NCBI GenBank assembly: GCA_031255315.1
Contig: JAIRSS010000159.1
Coordinates: 1 to 16,738 of the forward strand
Length of the DNA stretch: 16,738 nucleotides
From: Spirochaetaceae bacterium
GTDB lineage: Bacteria > Spirochaetota > Spirochaetia > Treponematales > Breznakiellaceae
Direction of reading: 5' to 3'
Every line of letters starts with the position of its first letter. Position 1 is the first letter of the stretch. Position numbers and translations under genes: made by a program. Positions 1 through 6,017 of the stretch are shown here, piece by piece. Below the pieces are notes generated by a model. That model was given only the letters and a program-made list of their open reading frames with translations. It was not told where the DNA came from and did not search any database.

Positions 1-240
1 GTGGCGATTCTCAACTCCATGTGGGTGTGGAACGACTTCCTCCTGCCCAACCTGGTCATAGGCTCCGAATACCGGACCATACCTGTGGCGGTGCAGTACC
101 TGCGGGGCGGATACGGCTCCATCGACTGGGGTTATATGATGGCCATGATAGGCCTGGCGGTTATTCCGATTATCATCTTCTACTTTGTCTGTCAAAAACA
201 CATAATCGAAGGGGTTACCGCCGGTTCCGTAAAGGGTTAG
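1..240 (+). CDS. Carbohydrate ABC transporter permease, C-terminal part (gene cut by window start)
   Basis: This is the last 79 codons of an inner-membrane permease of the MalG/binding-protein-dependent family. The frame is open from base 1, so the true start lies outside the window and the GTG at base 1 is probably internal. Visible features are the N-D-F-L-L-P stretch near residue 12, typical of the post-EAA loop of these permeases, a hydrophobic last membrane helix around residues 45-64, and the family-typical tail F-x-x-x-Q-K-x-I-I-E-G-V-T-A-G-S-V-K-G. Such proteins pair with a second permease, an ATPase and a lipoprotein binding protein to import oligosaccharides. The stop lies 4 bp before malQ, suggesting a maltodextrin-type or other alpha-glucoside importer. 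The substrate itself cannot be read from this fragment. Confidence 0.92.
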   Translation: MAILNSMWVWNDFLLPNLVIGSEYRTIPVAVQYLRGGYGSIDWGYMMAMIGLAVIPIIIFYFVCQKHIIEGVTAGSVKG

Positions 241-244
241 GGCC

Positions 245-1738
245 ATGTTCGACAGGGCCGCGGGGATTTTGCTGGCGGTAAGCAGCCTCCCCTCCCGGCA
301 CGGCATCGGGACCTTCGGCGCCGCGGCCAGGGGCTGGATAGACTTTTTGCGGGATGCCGGGCAGAAGTACTGGCAGATTCTGCCCCTGGGCCCCACCGGC
401 TGGGGGGACAGCCCCTACCAGAGCTTCTCCGCCTTCGCCATAAGCCCCTACTACATCGATCTTGACACCCTCCTGGAGCAGGGGCTCCTTAACAGAGAGG
501 AACTGGAGGCCGTTTCCTGGGGCAGCAAACCCTACCGGGTCTACTATGCCGGCCAGTACCAGCAGCGCGGCAAGATCCTTCGCCGGGCCTTTGCGAAATT
601 CCGGGAGGACCCTTCCGCGTATGACGGGGCGGCTTTCCAGGCATTCCGGGAAAAACACGGGTTCTGGCTGGACAACTACAGCCTCTTCATGGCCCTGAAG
701 CGCAACAACAGGGGCGCGTCCTGGCTGGAATGGAGTAACAGGCTCCGTTTCAGGGACGAAAAGGCCCTTGCAACGTACCGGACAAAACTTGCCGATGATA
801 TCGAGTACTATTCCTACACCCAGTTCCTGGCGTACACCCAATGGGAAAGCCTCAAGGCCTACGCGAACAGCCAGGATGTGGCCATCATCGGCGATATTCC
901 CATCTACGTGGCCATGGACAGCGCGGATGTCTGGTCCGCAAGCGAGCTGTTCCAGCTGGACGATCAGCGCAGGCCCATGCGAGTCGCGGGCTGCCCGCCG
1001 GATCCCTTCTCCGCGGACGGCCAGCTCTGGGGAAATCCCCTCTATCACTGGGACGCGCTGGCCCAAACCGGCTATGCCTGGTGGCTTTCCCGGCTCCGAT
1101 CCTGCGCGGCGCTCTACGATGTAACCCGGATCGACCATTTCCGGGGCTTTGAAAGCTACTACTCCATCCCCGCGGGGGAAAAGGACGCGAGGACCGGCGA
1201 ATGGGTGAAAGGCCCGGGGCGCTTTTTTATCGAAGCCATAAACCGGGAGATGCCGGAGGCCCGCATCATTGCCGAGGACCTGGGCTACCTTACGCCGGAG
1301 GTGAAGGATCTGTTGCGCGCTTCCGGCTATCCGGGCATGAAGGTTCTGCAATTCGCCTTCGATTCACGGGAAGCCAGCGACTATATGCCCTACACTTTTG
1401 ACCGTCACTGTGTGGTGTACACCGGCACCCACGACAACCCCACCAGCATAGAGTGGCTCAAGACCGCGGGTTTTAACGATGTGGCCCTTGCCCGAGAGTA
1501 CCTGGGCCTCCGGGACATACGGGAAGGCAACTGGGCCTTTATCCGCGCCGCCCTGGCCAGCGTGGCCAACCTCGCCGTCATCCCCATGCAGGACTACCTG
1601 GGCCTGGGATCAATCGCCCGGATGAACACCCCCTCCACCACCGGCGGCAACAACTGGCGCTGGCGCGTGCAAACCGAAGCGCTCACCGGCGATCTGGCCC
1701 AGAGGATCAGCCGTCTGGCCAGGATTTACGGGAGGTAG
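245..1738 (+). CDS. malQ: 4-alpha-glucanotransferase (amylomaltase)
   Basis: Cytoplasmic glycoside hydrolase family 77 enzyme that moves alpha-1,4-glucan segments between maltodextrins and releases glucose. The 497-residue length fits the compact bacterial (Thermus-like) form. The N-terminal G-I-L-L-x-x-S-S-L-P-S-R-x-G-I-G motif is diagnostic. The catalytic triad is visible: nucleophile Asp297 in R-I-D-H-F-R-G-F, acid/base Glu344 in I-I-A-E-D-L-G, and Asp397 in G-T-H-D-N. The C-terminal N-T-P-S-T-T-G-G-N-N-W-x-W-R is also family-typical. The ATG is preceded by AAAGGG at 231-236 inside the end of the permease gene, so the two genes are probably cotranscribed and translationally linked. This context says the imported sugar is an alpha-1,4-glucan. 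Identification is firm; the transporter substrate is inferred. Confidence 0.97.
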   Translation: MFDRAAGILLAVSSLPSRHGIGTFGAAARGWIDFLRDAGQKYWQILPLGPTGWGDSPYQSFSAFAISPYYIDLDTLLEQGLLNREELEAVSWGSKPYRVYYAGQYQQRGKILRRAFAKFREDPSAYDGAAFQAFREKHGFWLDNYSLFMALKRNNRGASWLEWSNRLRFRDEKALATYRTKLADDIEYYSYTQFLAYTQWESLKAYANSQDVAIIGDIPIYVAMDSADVWSASELFQLDDQRRPMRVAGCPPDPFSADGQLWGNPLYHWDALAQTGYAWWLSRLRSCAALYDVTRIDHFRGFESYYSIPAGEKDARTGEWVKGPGRFFIEAINREMPEARIIAEDLGYLTPEVKDLLRASGYPGMKVLQFAFDSREASDYMPYTFDRHCVVYTGTHDNPTSIEWLKTAGFNDVALAREYLGLRDIREGNWAFIRAALASVANLAVIPMQDYLGLGSIARMNTPSTTGGNNWRWRVQTEALTGDLAQRISRLARIYGR

Positions 1739-1754
1739 CGGACGGGGGAGCCTA

Positions 1755-2011
1755 ATGTTTTTACCGGCATGGGGGCCGTACAATCAAAGCCCCCGGCTCA
1801 CGGTGATGAACCTCCGCCTTGACCGCGCCTTGAAGCGGTCTTCCCGGAGCCGCCCCTCTCCGCCCGGTTTTGGGATGTCCTGTCCGGCAGGGCGCTTATC
1901 CGGGGCAGGGACATCAGGGACGCGCCCTTAAGTGATGTGACGGCCCATATCAGCATGGGCCGTCCGGACGCTTCAGACGGTCCGCGGTTTCCCTCCGGTA
2001 AAGCCGCTTAA
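1755..2011 (+). pseudogene. Broken reading frame of unknown identity downstream of malQ
   Basis: An ATG at 1755 follows a good ribosome-binding site (GGGGGAG, 1744-1750) only 16 bp after malQ stops. It reads about 25 plausible residues in one frame, then turns into Arg/Ser/Pro/Gly-rich sequence typical of an off-frame reading. Switching frame near 1829 restores protein-like sequence (for example A-R-F-W-D-V-L-S-G-R-A-L-I-R-G) up to TAA 2009-2011. The same frame continues open from 2012 to TGA 2141-2143. This looks like a decayed gene that was once in the malQ operon, with at least one frameshift and one stop. I recognise no family. A competing minus-strand frame covers part of the area (about 1950-2100), and chance openness in GC-rich DNA is possible. 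Confidence 0.35.
1939..1964. repeat. Perfect 10-bp inverted repeat with 6-nt loop
   Basis: GACGGCCCAT (1939-1948) and ATGGGCCGTC (1955-1964) are perfect reverse complements around the loop ATCAGC, and a weaker CGGAC/GTCCG pair follows at 1965-1984. Neither strand has a T-run after the stem, so it is not a classical rho-independent terminator. It lies inside the broken frame after malQ and could be an mRNA-stabilising hairpin or a small dispersed repeat. Confidence 0.55.
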
Positions 2012-2139
2012 ACTCCCCGGTTGATTCGCAGCGAAGGGTTTCATACCCAAGAGCCCGCTTACCAGTTCGCGGGGGAGCTTGAGGGCTGTTTGGACAGTGT
2101 ATCCAGGCCGCCCTCTCCGGCAGGCCCGGGAGAACGATA

Positions 2140-2168
2140 TTGACAGAACTTGATTTCCGGACTATATA
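2140..2168 (+). promoter_or_regulatory. Sigma70-type promoter of the encapsulin operon
   Basis: A perfect TTGACA (2140-2145) is followed after exactly 17 bp by TATATA (2163-2168), giving a predicted transcription start near 2175. It lies 174 bp before the encapsulin start and implies a leader of roughly 165 nt, which carries the hairpins described separately. It is the only well-formed promoter seen upstream of the three sulfur genes. Confidence 0.75.
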
Positions 2169-2191
2169 TCCTAGCAGCCTGTTGCACTGGT

Positions 2192-2221
2192 GGATTTTTT
2201 GCATATACATGCAAAAAATCC
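2192..2221. repeat. 13-bp perfect hairpin in the encapsulin leader
   Basis: Arms at 2192-2204 (GGATTTTTTGCAT) and 2209-2221 (ATGCAAAAAATCC) are perfectly complementary around a four-base loop, ATAC. It begins about 17 nt after the predicted transcription start. No T-run follows on the plus strand, so it is not a simple terminator. It could be an RNA hairpin or, as DNA, a dyad operator. Confidence 0.75.
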
Positions 2222-2241
2222 TGATTAATCGGCGTGCTTTC

Positions 2242-2313
2242 GGAGTTTGTACAGTATAAATATTCACAAAATGAATATTTATGCTATTTTATGCGCGAAG
2301 CGCAACAAACTCC
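2242..2313 (+). promoter_or_regulatory. Predicted three-way-junction structure in the encapsulin mRNA leader
   Basis: An outer 9-bp stem (2242-2250 with 2305-2313) encloses an 11-bp hairpin (2256-2266 with 2272-2282, loop CAAAA) and a 5-bp hairpin (2292-2296 with 2300-2304, loop GAA) that abuts the outer stem. All three stems are perfect. The element ends about 18 nt before the ribosome-binding site AGGAG (2331-2335). The compact nesting is compatible with a cis-regulatory RNA, but I match it to no known riboswitch. The AT-rich inner dyad could instead be a protein-binding operator. Confidence 0.5.
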
Positions 2314-2341
2314 CGGCGTCTTTATCGGAAAGGAGAGAAAC

Positions 2342-3283
2342 ATGGCGGACAAACCAATCAACGCGCTAGGACGGGACGCGGCGTATCAACTGGCGAACGT
2401 AACCAAAACTCCGCCCCAGTACGGATCCCTTACCCCCAGGTGGCTTACTAAAGTCCTGGAATTTAAGGGGCTTGAAGCCGGCGTTTACCGGGTAAACCGG
2501 GTAGTGGAGGGGGCGGCCCCCCTGGACGCCCTGTGCGGCCAGGACCCGGTGAAAACCGGCATCCCCCAGGGGTATATCGAGTACCAGACCAAGCCCCGGG
2601 AGTACCGGCTCAGTTCCATCAGCGCCGTCATCAACGTGGACGCCGGCGTACAGGACCTGTACAGCGCTCCCTATGATCAGACCCGGGAACAGCTTGCCCT
2701 GGCCGCCGAAAGCCTCAAGGAACGGCAGGAAAGCCAAATCATCAACAATGACGATTACGGCCTCCTCAAAAACACAGCGGACAGCCAGCGCATCCAGACC
2801 CGATACGGGCGGCCCATGCCCGACGATTTGGACGAACTCCTTACCAAAGTCTGGAAGGACCCCTCCTTCTTCCTGGCCCATCCCCGGGCCATTGCCGCCT
2901 TTGAACGGGAATGCACCCGCCGGGGCGTTCCCCCGGCGACGGTGCATACCGCCGGAGGGACCTTCATCGCCTGGCGGGGAGTCCCCATCATCCCCACGGA
3001 CAAACTCTTTGTGGACGGCCGCAAAAATCCCAAAGCAAAAACCGGCAAGACCAACATCCTTTTGGTCCGCACCGGAGAAGCGAAACGGGGCGTCATCGGC
3101 CTCTACCAGACGGGAGTCCCCAACGAGCAATCCCGGGGGCTCGCGGTCCGGTTCCGGGGCGTTGACGACGCCGGCGCAGCTTCCTATCTCCTTTCGGTAT
3201 ACTGCTCCGCCGCGGTCCTCGCGGACGACGCCCTGGCGGTTTTGGAAGGCGTAGAAGTCGGTGATTACTATGACTATACCTGA
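2342..3283 (+). CDS. Family 2A encapsulin shell protein (SrpI-like)
   Basis: Predicted HK97-fold shell protein that self-assembles into a protein nanocompartment in the cytoplasm. The 313 residues match the roughly 300-residue Family 2A size. The N-terminal arm carries the SrpI-like signature: A-x-x-Q-L-A-N-x-T-K-T-x-P-Q (15-26), T-P-R-W-L (31-35) and E-A-G-V-Y-R-V-N-R-V (45-54). A long helix-forming segment follows (about 112-140, E-x-L-K-E-R-Q-E-x-Q-I-I-N-N), then G-G-T-F-I-A-W-R-G-V-P-I-I-P-T-D-K (205-221). There is no cyclic-nucleotide-binding insertion, which argues against Family 2B. The ATG at 2342 is chosen because AGGAG (2331-2335) sits 6 nt upstream; an upstream frame extension runs through the leader hairpins. 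The overlapping downstream desulfurase gene is the expected cargo partner. No terminase, portal or tail genes are nearby, so this is not a phage capsid. Confidence 0.92.
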   Translation: MADKPINALGRDAAYQLANVTKTPPQYGSLTPRWLTKVLEFKGLEAGVYRVNRVVEGAAPLDALCGQDPVKTGIPQGYIEYQTKPREYRLSSISAVINVDAGVQDLYSAPYDQTREQLALAAESLKERQESQIINNDDYGLLKNTADSQRIQTRYGRPMPDDLDELLTKVWKDPSFFLAHPRAIAAFERECTRRGVPPATVHTAGGTFIAWRGVPIIPTDKLFVDGRKNPKAKTGKTNILLVRTGEAKRGVIGLYQTGVPNEQSRGLAVRFRGVDDAGAASYLLSVYCSAAVLADDALAVLEGVEVGDYYDYT

Positions 3284-4763
3284 AACCCGGTCTGATCCTG
3301 CGGGCTGGGGCCTTCCCTCGGAAGCCGAAATCTCCTCCTGGGCTTCGATGTATTTTCCGGAATTTACATCTGCGGGGGAGACCTCCGCAAGGCCCCCCGT
3401 TCCGGCGTCCGGCGCCTGCGCGCCGGTGCTCCTTCCCAAAGACGGGGGGCCGGCTCCGTATGGCGGGGCCGCCTCTAGCGGCGTGGAATTCCCCTCCTCC
3501 GCGCCGCCCGCCGGAGACCCGCCGCTTTCCCGCCGGGTAGGGGCCAAGAGCCTCGCCGCGATACGGGCGGACTTTCCCATTCTATCGGAAACGGTGAACG
3601 GCCATGACCTCGTATGGCTGGATAACGCCGCCTCCACCCAGAAGCCCCAGGCGGTCATAGACCGGCTCTCCTATTATTACCGCCATGAAAACTCCAATAT
3701 TCACCGGGGCGTTCATGAACTGGCGGACCGGTCCGCCAAGGCTTACGAGGAAGCCCGGCTCAAAACCGCCGGGTTTATCGGCGCGCCCCAGGCGGACGCC
3801 ATCGTGTTTGTCCGGGGAACCACCGAGGGCGTCAACTTGGCGGCCCACAGCTTTGTGAAACCCCTGCTCCGTCCGGGGGACGAGATCATTCTCACCATGT
3901 TGGAACACCACGCCAATATCGTCCCCTGGCAGATCATCGCCGCCGAAACCGGGGCCTTCATCAGGGCCGCCCCCATCGATCAGCGCGGGCAGATCATCCT
4001 TTCGGAATACGAGCGGCTCTTTTCAGACCGGACCCGGTTTGCGGCGGCCGTCTACGTATCCAACGCCCTGGGAACCGTCGCGCCTGTGGCGGAGATGATT
4101 CAGATCGCCCACGCCCGGGGAGTTCCCATTCTTATTGACGGCGCTCAGGCGGTCCCCCATCTGCCGGTAGACGTACGCGCTCTGGATGCGGATTTCTTTG
4201 TCTTTTCAGGGCATAAGATATTCGGCCCCACCGGAATCGGGGCGCTCTACGGCAAGCGCGAAGTTCTTGAAGCGGCCCGGCCCTACCAGGGCGGCGGCGG
4301 TATGATTGCCGACGTTACCTTTGAGCGCACCCTGTACCACAAGGCCCCCGCCAAGTTTGAGGCGGGAACCGGGAACATCGCCGGCGCCGCGGGCCTTGGG
4401 GCGGCGCTGGACTATGTTTCGGCCATAGGTATGGAAAACATCGCCGCATGGGAACGCGAACTGCTCAACTACGGCATACAGGAGCTGGCGGCGGTTCCGG
4501 GGCTGCGCTTCATCGGGACCGCGGAGGAAAAGGCCGGCGTCCTCTCGTTTGTGCTTGCAGGCAGGGACAACGGGGAAGTGGGGAAGTTCCTCAACGGCCG
4601 GGGCGTCGCGGTCCGGACCGGCCACCACTGCGCCCAGCCGGGGCTGCGCTTTTTCGGCCTTGAAGGAACCGTCAGGCTCTCCATCGCCTTTTACAATACC
4701 TTTGGAGACATCGACCGGCTTGTTGATGCATTACGGGCGTTTGCCCGAAAAACCTTTGTTTAA
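3270..4763 (+). CDS. Encapsulin-associated cysteine desulfurase (SufS-type) with N-terminal cargo-loading extension
   Basis: PLP enzyme that removes sulfur from L-cysteine to give alanine and an enzyme persulfide. The SufS-like core starts near residue 98 (I-R-A-D-F-P-I-L) with S-T-Q-K-P (122-126). It contains N-S-N-I-H-R-G-V-H (141-149), PLP-binding Lys316 in F-S-G-H-K-I-F-G-P-T-G, and the persulfide cysteine Cys454 in R-T-G-H-H-C-A-Q-P. Ahead of the core are about 95 extra residues rich in Pro, Gly, Ala and Ser, disordered by composition. They include a conserved-looking L-P-S-E-A-E-I-S-S-W-A-S-M-Y-F-P-E-F block (15-32) and a second F-P at 74-75. Ordinary SufS lacks this; Family 2A cargo desulfurases carry such an N-terminal domain. 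The gene overlaps the shell gene by 14 bp, implying coupled translation. GTG 3261 is an alternative start that would add three residues. Confidence 0.93.
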   Translation: MTIPETRSDPAGWGLPSEAEISSWASMYFPEFTSAGETSARPPVPASGACAPVLLPKDGGPAPYGGAASSGVEFPSSAPPAGDPPLSRRVGAKSLAAIRADFPILSETVNGHDLVWLDNAASTQKPQAVIDRLSYYYRHENSNIHRGVHELADRSAKAYEEARLKTAGFIGAPQADAIVFVRGTTEGVNLAAHSFVKPLLRPGDEIILTMLEHHANIVPWQIIAAETGAFIRAAPIDQRGQIILSEYERLFSDRTRFAAAVYVSNALGTVAPVAEMIQIAHARGVPILIDGAQAVPHLPVDVRALDADFFVFSGHKIFGPTGIGALYGKREVLEAARPYQGGGGMIADVTFERTLYHKAPAKFEAGTGNIAGAAGLGAALDYVSAIGMENIAAWERELLNYGIQELAAVPGLRFIGTAEEKAGVLSFVLAGRDNGEVGKFLNGRGVAVRTGHHCAQPGLRFFGLEGTVRLSIAFYNTFGDIDRLVDALRAFARKTFV

Positions 4764-4775
4764 GGGCAAACGCCC
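4735..4775. repeat. 12-bp perfect inverted repeat at the desulfurase/acetyltransferase junction
   Basis: GGGCGTTTGCCC (4735-4746), inside the last desulfurase codons, is the exact reverse complement of GGGCAAACGCCC (4764-4775), just after the stop. The loop is 17 nt. Each arm is also a small 4-bp hairpin by itself, so two alternative folds exist. No T-run follows, so a rho-independent terminator is unlikely. An mRNA-stability or processing element between cistrons is more plausible. Confidence 0.75.
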
Positions 4776-4804
4776 TGGACTACTTCTGTTAGGAGGCTGT
4801 AATT

Positions 4805-5764
4805 ATGGAAAAAGATTCGTACTCGCCGCTAAAGCACCTTACGGAGATGCTCATGAAAAGCTATGAGGAACATGCGGAGATCATCAAAATTGATTCGGTG
4901 CATTTGCTGAACCGGGAACGCGTCGTGGAAATTCTGGAAAAGCTGCGCCGCCTCATTTTTCCCGGCTACTTTGGCAAAAAAAATATCTCCCTCTCGTCGG
5001 TGGAATACCACGCGGGGGACATTCTTGAAGAAGTTCAGCACACCCTTTCCAAAGAGACCGTCCGGGCGCTCCATTACAGCCCCCATTACGGCGGCCTGGG
5101 AAAAGAAATAATTGAGGAAAAAGCGGCGGATATTGCCTTTCAGTTTTTGGCCCGCCTGCCGGAGGTACGGAAATATCTGGCCCAGGATGTTTCCGCCACC
5201 TTTGACGGCGATCCTGCGGCGGCCAATCTGGACGAGATTATCTCATCCTATCCGGGAATCTACGCCATCATGGTTTACCGGCTGGCCCACATCCTCTATG
5301 AGTTGGAAGTCCCCCTCATTCCCCGGATCATGACCGAATACGCCCACAATCTCACCGGCATCGACATACACCCCGGCGCGGTTATCGGCCACCATTTCTT
5401 CATCGACCACGGCACGGGCATAGTCATCGGCGAAACAACGGTTATCGGGAACTACGTGAAGATCTACCAGGGGGTTACGCTGGGAGGGCTTTCTACCCGG
5501 GGCGGCCAGACCCTGAAAGGCGCCAGGCGGCATCCGACCATTGAGGATCATGTTACGATTTATTCGGGCGCTTCCATACTGGGCGGCAATACCATCGTCG
5601 GCGAGGGGGTGGTTATCGGCAGCAACGCCTTTGTTACCAAGTCGGTGCCGGAAAAAACCAGGGTCAGCATTAAAAACCCGGAACTCCAATTCAAGCCCGA
5701 CAGCCATTCCCCTCCGGCGTACGGGGAACTGCGCCAGGACGAATTCTGGGACTGGGTGATTTAA
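4805..5764 (+). CDS. Serine O-acetyltransferase (EpsC/CysE type) of the encapsulin operon
   Basis: Cytoplasmic enzyme that acetylates L-serine with acetyl-CoA to O-acetylserine, the acceptor used by cysteine synthase. The 319 residues comprise an alpha-helical N-terminal half (1-180) and a left-handed beta-helix of hexapeptide repeats (about 185-285). Active-site residues are visible: Asp201-His202 in I-D-H-G-T-G-I-V-I-G-E-T, equivalent to the CysE D-H-A-T-G motif, and His243 in R-R-H-P. Q-G-V-T-L-G-G (222-228) is also typical. The protein ends in an acidic, aromatic tail finishing in Val-Ile; a C-terminal Ile is the residue by which CysE docks into cysteine synthase. Start choice is supported by AGGAGG (4791-4796). 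It lies 41 bp after the desulfurase. Acetyltransferases of this type recur beside Family 2A encapsulins, where they raise cysteine supply. Confidence 0.93.
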   Translation: MEKDSYSPLKHLTEMLMKSYEEHAEIIKIDSVHLLNRERVVEILEKLRRLIFPGYFGKKNISLSSVEYHAGDILEEVQHTLSKETVRALHYSPHYGGLGKEIIEEKAADIAFQFLARLPEVRKYLAQDVSATFDGDPAAANLDEIISSYPGIYAIMVYRLAHILYELEVPLIPRIMTEYAHNLTGIDIHPGAVIGHHFFIDHGTGIVIGETTVIGNYVKIYQGVTLGGLSTRGGQTLKGARRHPTIEDHVTIYSGASILGGNTIVGEGVVIGSNAFVTKSVPEKTRVSIKNPELQFKPDSHSPPAYGELRQDEFWDWVI

Positions 5765-5869
5765 GGGCGCGGTGATGGACGGAAGGGGAGACCCGGGCGG
5801 ACGGACGCGGGCTTCCAGGACGGCGGGTTTGCGGCGCCGCCTGATCCCGCTTTCGTTCTACAGCCTAGG

Positions 5870-5891
5870 GCGGGGATTTTTAGCGCCCCGC
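5870..5891. repeat. Short hairpin after the acetyltransferase gene
   Basis: GCGGGG (5870-5875) pairs with CCCCGC (5886-5891) around a ten-base loop containing a T-run. No T-run follows the stem on the plus strand, so a rho-independent terminator is doubtful, though it is the only stem between the sulfur operon and the argR promoter. The rest of 5765-5907 is GC-rich with nothing recognisable. Confidence 0.35.
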
Positions 5892-5907
5892 GAAATTGGA
5901 GCCAACC

Positions 5908-5937
5908 TTGCAAAAAATTTCTTTGTTATAGTATATT
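5908..5937 (+). promoter_or_regulatory. Candidate sigma70-type promoter of argR
   Basis: TTGCAA (5908-5913) is followed after 18 bp by TATATT (5932-5937), within the only AT-rich stretch between the acetyltransferase and argR genes. It predicts a transcript start near 5944, just before the inverted repeat in the leader. The overlapping TATAGT (5927-5932) is too close to the -35 to be preferred. Confidence 0.55.
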
Positions 5938-5946
5938 TATACATAG

Positions 5947-5987
5947 GGCTGTTCCAAAACTTCAGTAGCTTCAGTTCTGGAACAGCC
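5947..5987. repeat. 10-bp inverted repeat in the argR leader
   Basis: GGCTGTTCCA (5947-5956) and TGGAACAGCC (5978-5987) are perfect reverse complements with a 21-nt spacer that itself allows a few more pairs. It sits between the predicted argR transcription start and the TTG start codon. It could be an RNA hairpin controlling translation or a regulator-binding dyad. It does not match the usual ARG-box pattern. Confidence 0.6.
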
Positions 5988-6017
5988 GCAATCAAGAATA
6001 AGTATTCGGGGTGTTAG

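Noticed and set aside
1950..2267. Minus-strand small gene between malQ and the encapsulin
   Set aside because: Part of it reads protein-like, but its start would lie in the AT-rich leader hairpins, it covers the encapsulin promoter, and no family is recognised.
2234..2341. Longer N-terminus for the encapsulin starting upstream of 2342
   Set aside because: The extra codons are AT-rich, run through perfect hairpins and do not resemble an encapsulin arm. ATG 2342 has an AGGAG ribosome-binding site at the right distance and starts directly at the SrpI-like arm.
2342..3283. Phage major capsid protein or prophage remnant
   Set aside because: The HK97 fold is shared, but the N-terminal arm matches SrpI, the partner genes are sulfur enzymes, and no terminase, portal, protease or tail gene is present.
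2366..3658. Long open frame on the minus strand opposite the encapsulin and desulfurase genes
   Set aside because: Antisense openness expected in GC-rich coding DNA. No motif, no ribosome-binding site, and it crosses two clearly real genes. The same applies to minus-strand frames at 215-1351, 12266-13384 and 14705-16105.
3270..4763. Housekeeping SufS of an Fe-S assembly operon
   Set aside because: No sufB, C, D, E or U neighbours, and the Pro/Gly-rich N-terminal extension is absent from ordinary SufS. The shell gene overlaps it.
4764..4776. Rho-independent terminator after the desulfurase gene
   Set aside because: The stem is not followed by a T-run, and the acetyltransferase gene 41 bp on has no promoter of its own that I can see.
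5772..6017. Small plus-strand gene between the acetyltransferase and argR
   Set aside because: The first half is Arg/Gly-rich off-frame sequence and the second half translates the argR promoter and leader dyad. No homology is recognised.
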